In this document: positions 34,815 to 43,315 of the stretch, in pieces
How the letters are laid out: each line of letters opens with the position of its first letter
Position numbering within the stretch: position 1 is the stretch's first letter
NCBI RefSeq assembly: GCF_008704855.1
Contig: NZ_CP023691.1
Coordinates: 2,108,001-2,172,000 of the forward strand
From: Streptomyces platensis
GTDB lineage: Bacteria; Actinomycetota; Actinomycetes; Streptomycetales; Streptomycetaceae
DNA length: 64,000 bases
Reading direction: 5' to 3'
Made by a program: the position numbers and the translations under genes
Notes under the pieces: generated by a model
What the model was told of the DNA's origin: nothing
Seen by the model: only the letters and a program-made list of their open reading frames with translations
The model's database searches: none

Positions 34815-37435
34815 CGGTCCCCCTTCGTGGCCGTGCCGATGGAGGCGATCCGGCCGGCCAGGGTGTCGACGGCCTGCGGGCCGCCGGGCACACACTGGCC
34901 GTGGGAGGCGTCGGCCAGCCGCTGGAGGGCGAAGGTGTCACAGCCGTTCTTGCCCAGCGCCAGCACCAGGACGGGCACTTCGGGGCCCTCCTCCACGAGG
35001 GTGCCGAGGGTCCGCTCCACGCCCGCCGCGCGCTCCGGGCCCGCGCCGTCGTCCTGGTCGAGGATCAGCACGATGGCTTTGTTGGTGGCCGGGGACTTCT
35101 TCATCCGGCGCACCGCGCGGGTCAGCGCCTCCTCCATCGCGGCGCCGTGGTCGACGAGTTCGCCGCCCGCGATCCGGTTCAGCGCGGCCCGGCCCGGTGC
35201 CGGGTCGGCGCTGCCGGGCCGGACGAGCTCGCGCACCGCGTCGGCGTCGGTGGGGTGCGCACGGTCCGGGAAGGCCCACAGGCCGTAGGTGTGGCGTGCG
35301 CCGACCATCTCCAGGACGCGCCCGGCCGCGCGCACGGCGGTCGGCAGCCGGCCGCCGTCGGCCATGGAGGTGGAGGTGTCGAGGAGGATCAGCACCTGGC
35401 TGGACTTCTGGGCCTTGTCGTAGCCGTCCAGCACCTGGGACACCTGGTCCGGGCCCGCTGTGAAGGCGACGGTGGGGGCGAGGAGGCTGATGTCCGCGCG
35501 GCTGTCGAGCAGCGGTGAGCCCGCTCCCGGGCCGGTGCCGTGCACACCGCGGTAGCCCTGGGCGGTGAGGGTGCGCTGGCCGCCGTCCGCGGCGCGCAGC
35601 CAGGTCGCGAAGCCCGCCACGGCGGCCTGCCGTGGGGTGGCGTCCCTGGTGCCGTGCCAGTCGACCCGGATCAGGGGGTGGTCGAGGGCGGGGACGTGCC
35701 GGGGGTAGTAGGCGACGTAGCGGTCGCGGAGCGGGAGCGGGGCGTCCAGGGCCGGGCAACTGCCGGTGGCCCGGCCGAGGTTGTAGTCGGCGAGGGACTT
35801 CTCCGAGACCAGGGGCGCGGACCGGGTACGGTCGACGGAGCCGGCGGCGTCCGCGTCGGGGCGCAGCGAACACAGCAGTTCGGTGCTGCCCGCGTACTGG
35901 CTGCCGGGGGCGGACAGCCGCTCCTCGGCGTGCCGGGCGAGGGTGAGGTCGGGCGCGCCGGAGGAGGCGGCGTCCGAGCCGTCGTGGGCGAGGTAGAGGC
36001 CGAGGGTGTGCAGCAGTCCGGTGCCGGAGAGCACCGGGCTCGGGCGCAGCAGCCGGAGGTCGCGGTGGGTGCGGTCGGTGCCGGTGAGCAGTTCCCGCCA
36101 GGAGGCGCCGGCCGGTTCGACGTCGTCCAGCCGGCGGTGTGCCGGGATGCCGACGACCAGCGGCGTGTAGGCGACCGGGGCGCTGTAGTGCAGGGTCGCC
36201 GGGGAGCCCTTGGCGGGCATCCCGCGGCGGGCCTCGTAGTAGTCGGCGGTGGATTCGGGGATCCAGATGTCGGGCTGGGGTCCGGGCCGGTAGAGGGGGT
36301 CGATGCCCTTGTCGTCCGGCCCGTCCTTGCCGGTGCCGTGGGCCTCGCCCTGCCAGCGGCCGGCGGCGGCGAAGCCCTGGTCGACCTGGTCCTTGGCGGC
36401 GGAGTAGACGGTGATCTGGGCGCGCCGGCAGCCGTCGGGGAGGTCGCCCTCACCGCTGAGGGGCCGGGTGTTGGCGGCGGACATCTCGTAGTCGAAGGCC
36501 GCCTGGCGCAGCGCGGGTTCGGCCTCGGGGGTGGTGAGCAGCCGCAGTTCGAGGGCGGGCGGGCAGGCTACGGCCGCGCCCGGGAGGTTCAGCAGGACGA
36601 TGCCCGCGGTGGCCGGTACGGCGATGATCGCCAGCACCATCAGGATCCGGAACCAGTGCCGGAAGGAGGTGTTCAGCCGGCGCCGTAAGCGGATCCGCAG
36701 CGGGGTGGGCGGCCGGATCCCGGGGGTGGCGAAGGACAGGATGACGTCGTCGACGGTGTTCTGCTTGGCCGAGCGGGGCTCCCAGACGTCGCCCATCGGG
36801 GTCCGCTCGCCGGCCAGTTGGGCCCGCAGCTCCCGGACGAGGTCCTCGAAGGTGACGAACCGCTTGCCGGGGATGCCCTGTTCCAGGATCTGCCGCAGGG
36901 CGCGGGTGAAGACACTGCCGCCGGTGGGCTCCTCGCCGCTGAAGATCCGGCGGTTGGGCTGTGCGGCCATCAGCAGCGAGGTGGGGGTGCGGCAGGCGTG
37001 GAAGGCCTCCCCGGCGTTGCCGGCGTAACAGCACTCCAGGACGATCACGATCCGGTCGGCCCGCGCGTTGTCCAGGTAGGACAGCACCGTGTCCTGCCAG
37101 GAGACGGTTTTGTGCCGCCGTTCCGAGGCACCGACCATGAGCTGGAGATTGCCGCCGTCCCGCCCCACCCGGCCGTGGCCGGAGAAGTACACCAGCAGCA
37201 GCCCGCGGGCCTCCTGGGTGACGGCGTCCAGGGCCTGTTCGACCTCCCAGGGCTCCTGGGGCCGGCAGATGACGACCTCGCCCTTGGTGAAGAGGTCGGT
37301 GCCGGGGGCCAGCAGGACGCGTTCGAGTTCCCCGGGGTTGTCCCGCACCGCGGGCAGCGGCCGCAGATGCCGGTAGTCGTCGACGCAGATCAGCAGCGCC
37401 CGGTTGACCTTGCCCCGTGCGTCGTATTCGGACAT
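34811..37435 (-). CDS. Membrane protein: caspase-like protease + substrate-binding-like + VWA domains
   Basis: An 874-residue single-pass protein. Residues about 8-240 are a caspase-like (C14) protease: the catalytic His87 lies in YFSGHGRV and Cys136 in VLECCYAGN. A basic stretch (RIRLRRRLNTSFR) and one membrane helix (about 262-284) follow. Residues 290-640 outside resemble a type-2 solute-binding domain (DIWIPESTADYYEARRGMP; YSAPVAYTPLVVGIP). Residues about 678-870 are a von Willebrand A domain with MIDAS residues D-T-S-T-S at 686-690. The protease is cytoplasmic and the sensor region extracellular. It lies five bases after the EACC1 gene and overlaps the lipoprotein gene. It is the central effector of a probable conflict or signalling system. 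Confidence 0.88.
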   Translation of the reverse strand: MSEYDARGKVNRALLICVDDYRHLRPLPAVRDNPGELERVLLAPGTDLFTKGEVVICRPQEPWEVEQALDAVTQEARGLLLVYFSGHGRVGRDGGNLQLMVGASERRHKTVSWQDTVLSYLDNARADRIVIVLECCYAGNAGEAFHACRTPTSLLMAAQPNRRIFSGEEPTGGSVFTRALRQILEQGIPGKRFVTFEDLVRELRAQLAGERTPMGDVWEPRSAKQNTVDDVILSFATPGIRPPTPLRIRLRRRLNTSFRHWFRILMVLAIIAVPATAGIVLLNLPGAAVACPPALELRLLTTPEAEPALRQAAFDYEMSAANTRPLSGEGDLPDGCRRAQITVYSAAKDQVDQGFAAAGRWQGEAHGTGKDGPDDKGIDPLYRPGPQPDIWIPESTADYYEARRGMPAKGSPATLHYSAPVAYTPLVVGIPAHRRLDDVEPAGASWRELLTGTDRTHRDLRLLRPSPVLSGTGLLHTLGLYLAHDGSDAASSGAPDLTLARHAEERLSAPGSQYAGSTELLCSLRPDADAAGSVDRTRSAPLVSEKSLADYNLGRATGSCPALDAPLPLRDRYVAYYPRHVPALDHPLIRVDWHGTRDATPRQAAVAGFATWLRAADGGQRTLTAQGYRGVHGTGPGAGSPLLDSRADISLLAPTVAFTAGPDQVSQVLDGYDKAQKSSQVLILLDTSTSMADGGRLPTAVRAAGRVLEMVGARHTYGLWAFPDRAHPTDADAVRELVRPGSADPAPGRAALNRIAGGELVDHGAAMEEALTRAVRRMKKSPATNKAIVLILDQDDGAGPERAAGVERTLGTLVEEGPEVPVLVLALGKNGCDTFALQRLADASHGQCVPGGPQAVDTLAGRIASIGTATKGDR

Positions 37436-37440
37436 CCGGC

Positions 37441-37878
37441 TCAGTCCCCGGCGGTGCTGGTGCCCCCGCTCGCCGGGCTGCCGGGATCGGGGCGTTCGGG
37501 GGCCGCGGCGCCCGGTCCCGGCTCGCCCAGTGCGCGCAGTTCGCCGTCCCCGCCGCCGACCGCCACGGCGGGCCGTTCGCCGGTGTCGCGTTCCTCCCTG
37601 CGGCGGCGCAGCCACTCGCGCAGGGCGATACCCATGCTCTTGGTGATCTCGGCGGCGACCGCGCCGACCACGACCAGGATCAGGTCGTCGACGCCGATGG
37701 CCATGTCGCCGGGGCCGTCGTCGCGCTCCCCCGCCGGCCTCAGTTCCCACTCGTGCGACCGCCGGTTCAGCCAGGGCTCGCGCTCCAGCCACGCCTTGAG
37801 GTCCTCGACGTCCTGCTCAGGATTGTTCGTGCCCGTGATCCTGATACGGATCTCATGTCGGTCAGCGCGCTGCGGCAT
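37441..37878 (-). CDS. EACC1-like small protein (effector-associated constant component)
   Basis: A 145-residue protein. The N-terminal half is a compact alpha/beta unit (EIRIRITGTNNPEQDVEDLK, then AWLEREPWLNRR and WELRPAGE), followed by a hydrophobic helix, LILVVVGAVAAEITKSMGIA, and REWLRRRREE. This order matches the effector-associated constant component 1 described in actinobacterial NTP-dependent conflict systems, which pairs with caspase or trypsin effectors. The C-terminal 45 residues are Gly/Pro-rich and disordered. ATG with AAGGGGG upstream. First gene of the three-gene operon; the family call is from pattern memory, not alignment. Confidence 0.75.
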   Translation of the reverse strand: MPQRADRHEIRIRITGTNNPEQDVEDLKAWLEREPWLNRRSHEWELRPAGERDDGPGDMAIGVDDLILVVVGAVAAEITKSMGIALREWLRRRREERDTGERPAVAVGGGDGELRALGEPGPGAAAPERPDPGSPASGGTSTAGD

Positions 37879-38031
37879 CCCCCGGCCCCCTTCCGGCGGC
37901 CCCTTCGCCGCCGTGCACCAGATAGTGACGCGGGATCAGGTGTGCGGGCAACCGTCCGTGACCCCTCAGCCACGCTGTGGCGTGCACCACAGCGCCTGCC
38001 ACAGGGCAGCGTCGCAGGTCAAGGGTGAGTT
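37879..38031. other. Divergent promoter region between EACC1 operon and cob riboswitch
   Basis: About 150 bases with promoters for both directions. A short inverted pair, GCTGTGG and CCACAGC, is seen at 37973-37997. No gene. Confidence 0.5.
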
Positions 38032-38242
38032 GACGGCGTTCGCGGGGCGTGGTGGACTGCCGGAGCCAATCGGCGACAGCAGAGGAAGTCCGGTGCGAAT
38101 CCGGCGCGGTCCCGCCACTGTCACCGGGGAGCGTTCCTCCAGCGAAGGCCACGGTCCGCCTCGCATACGTCGGATGACGTACGCGGGACTGGAAGGCCGG
38201 AGGACACGCCGATCCGGGAGCCAGGAGACTCTGGTCGCCGTC
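38032..38242 (+). promoter_or_regulatory. Cobalamin (AdoCbl) riboswitch
   Basis: The conserved B12-box core is present: GTGCGAATCCGGCGCGGTCC at 38093, then CGCCACTGT at 38113, with the 3' element GCCAGGAGACTCTGG at 38220. The closing helix P1 pairs GACGGCG (38032-38038) with CGCCGTC (38236-38242). It lies upstream of the B12 operon and should switch it off when adenosylcobalamin is plentiful, probably by hiding the downstream ribosome site. Confidence 0.93.
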
Positions 38243-38284
38243 ACGTCGAGCCAGGGCGCGGACCCTGAGTGAGGACATACCGCC

Positions 38285-38380
38285 ATGCCCGGCCGCCCCT
38301 TGAGATCTCCACTGCCCGCTGCCGCAGGGCTCCTTCGGGCCCGGGCGGGACGTCACGGACGCGCCCGCACGGCGGTCTGA
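38285..38380 (+). CDS. Candidate 31-codon leader ORF between riboswitch and cobD
   Basis: ATG with GAGGA nine bases upstream, coding a basic 31-residue peptide beginning MPGRPLRSPLPAAAGLLRAR. It stops four bases before the cobD ATG, which has no ribosome site of its own. This could make cobD translation depend on translation of the leader. The peptide has no known relatives; the evidence is only arrangement. Confidence 0.4.
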   Translation: MPGRPLRSPLPAAAGLLRARAGRHGRARTAV

Positions 38381-38384
38381 CCCG

Positions 38385-39467
38385 ATGCGCGGCGAACACG
38401 CGGGATATGTGTACGGCGCGGCCCTCGGCTTTCTCGGCGACCTGATCGCGGCGGATCCGCGGCGCGGCCATCCGGTGGCCGCGTTCGGCCGGGCCGCGGG
38501 TGCCGTCGAGCGCCGGCTGTGGCGCGACCACCGCGGTTACGGGGCGGCTCATGCCGTGCTGTGTGCGGGCGGGGCCGCCGCCGGTGCCGCGCTGCTGCAG
38601 CGCGCCGTGCGGGGCGGCGCTCCCGCTGCTCCGCTGTCGCTCCGTGGTGGCGCCGGGATCGCGCTGACCGCGGCGACGGTCTGGGCCGTGCTGGGCGGCA
38701 CCTCGCTGGGCCGGGAGGCGCGGGCCGTCGGCGGGGCGCTGACGGCGGGTGATCTGGACGTGGCACGGGAGCGGCTGCCGCATCTGTGCGGGCGCGATCC
38801 GCAGGCGCTGGACGGGCCGCAGATGGCCCGTGCGGTGGTGGAGTCCGTCGCCGAGAACACCTCCGACGCGGTGGTCGGCGCCCTGGTATGGGGCGCGTTG
38901 GGCGGAGTGCCCGGCCTGGTGGCGTTCCGCGCGGTGAACACCCTGGACGCGATGGTGGGGCACAAGTCGCCGCGCTACCGCCGTTTCGGCTGGGCCGCGG
39001 CCCGGCTCGACGATCTCGCCGGCTGGCCCGGCTCCCGGCTGACCGCCGCGCTGACCGTGCTCGCGGGCCCCGACCGGCGCGGTGCGCTGCGGGCCTGGCG
39101 GGCGGACGGCGGTGCGCATCCGAGCCCCAACGCGGGCCCGGTGGAGGCGTCGTTCGCGGGTGCGCTGGGCGTACGGCTGGGCGGCAGGCTGGCGTACGGC
39201 GGGCGGGTGGAGGACCGTCCGGTGCTCAACGGCGCGGCGCCGCCGGTGGCGGTGCCGGACATCGAACGGGCGGTGCGGCTCTCCCGCAGGGTGAACGTGC
39301 TGGCACTGGTGACGACGGTGGCGGCGCGGGCGGCGGTCGGCGCTGCGCGGGCGGCGGCGGCTCGGAGAGCGGCGGCTCGGGGAGCGGTGACTGCGGCGGC
39401 TCGGGGGGCCGGGGGGCGCGGGCGGGTGGCGGGCTCGGTCCGCGGGCGTGAGGCGGGGCCGGTATGA
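38385..39467 (+). CDS. cobD: Adenosylcobinamide-phosphate synthase CobD/CbiB
   Basis: A 360-residue membrane enzyme that attaches the aminopropanol arm to adenosylcobyric acid. Family motifs: GFLGDLIAADPRRGHPVAAF near the start, VVESVAENTSDAVVGALVWG in the middle, AVNTLDAMVGHKSPRY, and HPSPNAGPVEASFAGALGVR. Four to five helices are expected. The C-terminal 50 residues are a low-complexity Ala/Arg/Gly run built from a short DNA repeat and are probably not part of the fold. First main gene after the riboswitch. Confidence 0.93.
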   Translation: MRGEHAGYVYGAALGFLGDLIAADPRRGHPVAAFGRAAGAVERRLWRDHRGYGAAHAVLCAGGAAAGAALLQRAVRGGAPAAPLSLRGGAGIALTAATVWAVLGGTSLGREARAVGGALTAGDLDVARERLPHLCGRDPQALDGPQMARAVVESVAENTSDAVVGALVWGALGGVPGLVAFRAVNTLDAMVGHKSPRYRRFGWAAARLDDLAGWPGSRLTAALTVLAGPDRRGALRAWRADGGAHPSPNAGPVEASFAGALGVRLGGRLAYGGRVEDRPVLNGAAPPVAVPDIERAVRLSRRVNVLALVTTVAARAAVGAARAAAARRAAARGAVTAAARGAGGRGRVAGSVRGREAGPV

Positions 39468-39475
39468 GGCCGTCC

Positions 39476-39518
39476 GTTTTTTCCCCGCCGCCCACCCCCC
39501 TTCGGGGGGTGGGCGGGT
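39476..39518. repeat. 43-base dispersed repeat, copy 2
   Basis: Identical at all 43 positions to 15545-15587, including the T6 tract and TTCG-capped hairpin. It lies in the 109-base gap between cobD and cobQ. Confidence 0.85.
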
Positions 39519-39561
39519 GTAGTGACCCGGAGCGGGTGGGCGGGTGTAGTGACCCGAAGCG
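39508..39561. repeat. 27-base tandem repeat, two copies
   Basis: GGTGGGCGGGTGTAGTGACC plus CGGAGCG is repeated with one change (CGAAGCG) immediately after, partly sharing bases with the dispersed repeat. It ends just before the cobQ ribosome site. Confidence 0.85.
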
Positions 39562-39576
39562 CAGGAGGAGGACCCG

Positions 39577-41148
39577 GTGAACGGGCGGTTGAAGGCAGCC
39601 GGCGGGGTGGTCGGCGGTGGCCTGTTGGTGGCCGGGACGACGTCCGACGCCGGTAAGAGCGTGGTGACGGCCGGGATCTGCCGCTGGCTGGTCCGGCAGG
39701 GCGTCCGGGTGGCGCCCTTCAAGGCACAGAACATGTCGCTGAATTCGTTCGTCACGCGCGAGGGCGCGGAGATCGGACGGGCCCAGGCGATGCAGGCCGC
39801 CGCGGCGCGGGTGGAGCCGACCGCGCTGATGAACCCCGTCCTGCTCAAGCCGGGCAGTGACCGCAGCAGCCAGGTGGTGCTGCTGGGGAAGCCGGTGGGC
39901 GAGCTCAGCGCCCGGGGGTACTTCGGGGGGACGTCCCCAGGGGAGGCGCAGTACGCGGGCCGCCGGGAGCAGTTGCTCGGGACGGTGACCGACTGCCTCC
40001 AGGAGCTGCGGCGTACCCATGACGCGGTGATCTGTGAGGGCGCCGGCAGTCCCGCCGAGATCAATCTGCGGCGTACCGACATCGTGAACATGGGCCTCGC
40101 ACGGGCCGCCCGTATCCCGGCGGTGGTGGTCGGTGACATCGACCGCGGCGGGGTGTTCGCCTCGTTCTTCGGCACCACCGCTCTGCTGTCCAAGGAGGAC
40201 CAGGCGCTGATCGCGGGGTACATGGTCAACAAGTTCCGGGGCGATGTGACGCTGCTGGAGCCGGGCCTTGCGATGCTGCGCGGCCTCACGGGGCGGCAGA
40301 CGCTGGGCGTGCTGCCCTTCGCGCACGGGCTCGGCATCGACGAGGAGGACGGTCTGCGGGTCTCGCTGCGCGGCGCGGTGCGCGAGAGCGTGGTGGCACC
40401 ACCGCACGGGGCGGATGTGCTGCGGGTGGCGGTCTGTGCCGTCCCGCTGATGTCGAACTTCACGGACGTGGACGCGCTGGCCGCCGAACCGGGCGTGGTG
40501 GTGCGGTTCGTGGACCGGCCCGAGGAGCTGGCCGACGCCGACCTGGTGGTGCTGCCGGGGACCCGGGGCACCGTACGGGCGCTGGCATGGCTGCGGGAGC
40601 GCGGCCTGGCGGACGCGATCGCCCGGCGGGCCGCCGGGGGGCGCCCGGTGCTGGGCATCTGCGGCGGCTTCCAGATGCTGGGCGAGCGCATCGAGGACGA
40701 GGTCGAGTCGAAGGCGGGCGTGGTCGACGGGCTGGGGCTGCTGCCCGTACGGGTGCGGTTCGCGGCGGAGAAGACGCTCGCGCGGCCGGCCGGCGAGGCG
40801 CTGGGCGAGCCGGTGGAGGGCTACGAGATCCACCACGGGGTCGCCGAAGTGACCGGCGGAGAGGAACAGTTCCTGGACGGCTGCCGGACCGGCTCCGTAT
40901 GGGGCACGCACTGGCACGGCTCCCTGGAGAGCGACGGCTTCCGCCGGGCCTTCCTGCGGCGGGTCGCGGCGGACGCGGGCCGGGCCTTCGTCCCGGCCCC
41001 CGACACCCGTTTCGGCGTGCTGCGCGAGGAGCAGCTGGACCGGCTGGGCGATCTGATCGAGGAGCACGCGGACACCGCCGCGCTGTTGCGGCTGCTGGAG
41101 GAAGGGGTGCCGGAGGGACTGCCGTTCGTGCCTCCGGGGGCGCCATGA
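39577..41148 (+). CDS. cobQ: Cobyric acid synthase CobQ
   Basis: A 523-residue amidase that adds amide groups b, d, e and g to adenosylcobyrinic acid a,c-diamide. N-terminal P-loop-like nucleotide site [20 protein letters not shown]; the central CobB/CobQ region has [16 protein letters not shown]; the C-terminal glutamine amidotransferase has the nucleophile cysteine in [12 protein letters not shown] and histidine in [12 protein letters not shown] start with AGGAGGA upstream. Stop overlaps a short ORF as ATGA. Confidence 0.96.
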   Translation: MNGRLKAAGGVVGGGLLVAGTTSDAGKSVVTAGICRWLVRQGVRVAPFKAQNMSLNSFVTREGAEIGRAQAMQAAAARVEPTALMNPVLLKPGSDRSSQVVLLGKPVGELSARGYFGGTSPGEAQYAGRREQLLGTVTDCLQELRRTHDAVICEGAGSPAEINLRRTDIVNMGLARAARIPAVVVGDIDRGGVFASFFGTTALLSKEDQALIAGYMVNKFRGDVTLLEPGLAMLRGLTGRQTLGVLPFAHGLGIDEEDGLRVSLRGAVRESVVAPPHGADVLRVAVCAVPLMSNFTDVDALAAEPGVVVRFVDRPEELADADLVVLPGTRGTVRALAWLRERGLADAIARRAAGGRPVLGICGGFQMLGERIEDEVESKAGVVDGLGLLPVRVRFAAEKTLARPAGEALGEPVEGYEIHHGVAEVTGGEEQFLDGCRTGSVWGTHWHGSLESDGFRRAFLRRVAADAGRAFVPAPDTRFGVLREEQLDRLGDLIEEHADTAALLRLLEEGVPEGLPFVPPGAP

Positions 41149-41207
41149 GGGGTACGCACACGACGAATCCGGAGTTCGACGGCGACATGGAGGACGACAC
41201 AGCATGA
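41145..41207 (+). CDS. Candidate 20-residue coupled mini-ORF
   Basis: ATG overlaps the cobQ stop as ATGA, and its own TGA overlaps the ATG of the chelatase gene as ATGA. It encodes [20 protein letters not shown], acidic and without known relatives. It would bridge translation from cobQ to the next gene. Support is positional only. Confidence 0.35.
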   Translation: MRGTHTTNPEFDGDMEDDTA

Positions 41208-43315
41208 CGACCGCGCACAACACGACCCCGCAGTACCCCTTCACCGCGGTGGTCGGGATGGACGATCTGCGGCTCGCGCTGCTGCTGAACGCGGTGAGCC
41301 CCGCGGTGGGCGGCGTGCTGGTCCGAGGCGAGAAGGGCACCGCCAAGAGCACCGCCGTCCGGGCGCTGTCGGCGCTGATGCCGGCGGTGGACGTGGTCGG
41401 CGGCTGCCGCTTCGCCTGCGCCCCGGACGCGCCCGACCCGGGCTGTCCCGACGGGCCGCACGAGACCGGCGCCGTCGAGGAGCGCCCGACGCGGATGGTC
41501 GAACTCCCCGTCGGCGCCTCCGAGGACCGGCTGGTCGGCGCGCTGGACATCGAGCGGGCGCTGTCGGAGGGCGTGAAGGCCTTCGAGCCGGGCCTGCTGG
41601 CGGACGCGCACCGCGGCATCCTGTACGTCGACGAGGTCAATCTGCTCCATGACCACCTCGTGGACCTGCTGCTGGACGCGGCCGCCATGGGTGCCTCGTA
41701 CGTCGAGCGCGAGGGGGTCTCCGTACGGCACGCGGCCCGCTTCCTGCTCGTCGGGACGATGAACCCCGAAGAGGGCGAGCTGCGGCCGCAGTTGCTGGAC
41801 CGGTTCGGGCTCACGGTCGAGGTCGCCGCCTCCCGCGAGCCCGACGAGCGGGTGACGGTCGTCCGGCGCCGGCTGGCCTACGACGCCGATCCGGCCGGTT
41901 TCGCGGCGGACTGGGCGGCCGAGGAGGACGCGCTGCGCGGGCGGATCGCCGCGGCCCGGGAGCTGCTGCCGCGGGTGACGCTGGGCGATGCGGCGCTCCG
42001 GCAGATCGCCGCGACCTGTGCCGCGTTCGAGGTGGACGGGATGCGCGCGGACATCGTGATGGCGCGCACCGCCACCGCGCTGGCCGCCTGGGCGGGGCGG
42101 ACGGACGTCCTGGAGGAGGACGTGCGGCAGGCGGCGCTGCTGGCGCTGCCGCACCGCCGGCGCCGCAATCCCTTCGACGCCCCCGGCCTGGACGAGGACA
42201 AACTCGACCAGACGCTGGAGGAGTTCGGGGCGGACGAGGGCACGGGCGGCGACGACGATCCGGAGCCGGACGGTCCGGACGGCGGTCCCGACCGGGGCGG
42301 CCCGGACGGCGGCGGTCCGGAGGGCGGCGGACAGCCGCCGCAGGACGGCGGGCAGGAGGAGGCCCCACTGCCGCCGGAGGCCGAACTCCCCCACCAGCAG
42401 GAGCGGGAGGCCCCGCAGGCACCGCAGGCCTCCGAGCAGCCCGAGCCCGAGAGCGCGCCGCAGGGAGGCGCCGCCGGGGAGAAGGCGGCGGTCGGGGCCA
42501 CCGAGCCGTTCCGCACCCGGCGGCTGGATGTGCCGGGCCTGGGCGAGGGCGCGGACGGCCGCCGCTCCCGGGCCCGTACCGCGCACGGCCGGACGACCGG
42601 CGCCCGCCGTCCCCAAGGCGCCCTGGGCAAGCTGCATCTGGCGGCGACCGTGCAGGCCGCGGCGCCGCACCAGCGGTCCCGCGGCCGCGCCGGGCGGGGA
42701 CTGGTGGTGCGCCGGGACGATCTGCGCGAGGCGGTCCGCGAGGGGCGGGAGGGCAATCTGGTCCTGTTCGTCGTGGACGCCTCCGGTTCGATGGCGGCGC
42801 GGAAGCGGATGAGCGCGGTCAAGGGCGCGGTGCTCTCGCTGCTGCTGGACGCCTACCAGCGGCGCGACAAGATCGGCCTGATCACCTTCCGCGGCACCGG
42901 CGCCGAGCTGGCGCTGCCCCCGACCTCCTCGGTCGAGGCGGGCGCGGCACGGCTGGAGCAGCTGCCGACGGGCGGCCGTACGCCGCTGTCCGAGGGCCTG
43001 CTGCGGGCCCATGAGGTGCTGCGGGTGGAGCGGATGCGGGATGCCTCGCGGCGGCCGCTGCTCGTGGTCGTCACCGACGGCCGGGCGACCGGTGGCCCGG
43101 AGCCCGTCGTCCGGGCCGCCCGCGCCGCCCGGCTGCTGGCCGGTGAGGGCACCGCGTCGGTGGTCGTGGACTGTGAGGCGGGCCCGGTGCGGCTGGGTCT
43201 CGCGGGCGAGCTGGCCCGGGAGCTCCAGGGCACCGCGATCACCCTAGACGAACTGCGCGCGGACAGTGTCTCCGCGCTCGTACGGACCGTGCAGGGCAAC
43301 AGGAAGGCCGCGTAA
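41204..43315 (+). CDS. Fused ChlI/ChlD-type chelatase subunit (putative cobaltochelatase)
   Basis: A 703-residue AAA+ and integrin-I protein. Residues about 12-330 are the ATPase: Walker A GEKGTAKST, Walker B GILYVDEVNLLHDH, sensor GTMNPEEGELRPQLLDRFG. A linker of 150 residues rich in Gly, Pro and acidic residues follows, then a VWA domain from about residue 510 with the MIDAS motif VVDASGSMA. Such proteins work with a CobN-type large subunit to insert cobalt; cobN is not in the window. Joined to cobO by a TAATG overlap. Confidence 0.92.
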   Translation: MTTAHNTTPQYPFTAVVGMDDLRLALLLNAVSPAVGGVLVRGEKGTAKSTAVRALSALMPAVDVVGGCRFACAPDAPDPGCPDGPHETGAVEERPTRMVELPVGASEDRLVGALDIERALSEGVKAFEPGLLADAHRGILYVDEVNLLHDHLVDLLLDAAAMGASYVEREGVSVRHAARFLLVGTMNPEEGELRPQLLDRFGLTVEVAASREPDERVTVVRRRLAYDADPAGFAADWAAEEDALRGRIAAARELLPRVTLGDAALRQIAATCAAFEVDGMRADIVMARTATALAAWAGRTDVLEEDVRQAALLALPHRRRRNPFDAPGLDEDKLDQTLEEFGADEGTGGDDDPEPDGPDGGPDRGGPDGGGPEGGGQPPQDGGQEEAPLPPEAELPHQQEREAPQAPQASEQPEPESAPQGGAAGEKAAVGATEPFRTRRLDVPGLGEGADGRRSRARTAHGRTTGARRPQGALGKLHLAATVQAAAPHQRSRGRAGRGLVVRRDDLREAVREGREGNLVLFVVDASGSMAARKRMSAVKGAVLSLLLDAYQRRDKIGLITFRGTGAELALPPTSSVEAGAARLEQLPTGGRTPLSEGLLRAHEVLRVERMRDASRRPLLVVVTDGRATGGPEPVVRAARAARLLAGEGTASVVVDCEAGPVRLGLAGELARELQGTAITLDELRADSVSALVRTVQGNRKAA

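Noticed and set aside
39476..39561. Short repeats as a CRISPR array
   Set aside because: Only two directly adjacent units without unique spacers, and no cas genes.
38241..41814. Long minus-strand frames opposite cobD, cobQ and the chelatase gene
   Set aside because: Shadows of well-identified B12 genes; composition is Arg/Ser/Pro-rich and they run through the riboswitch and repeats.
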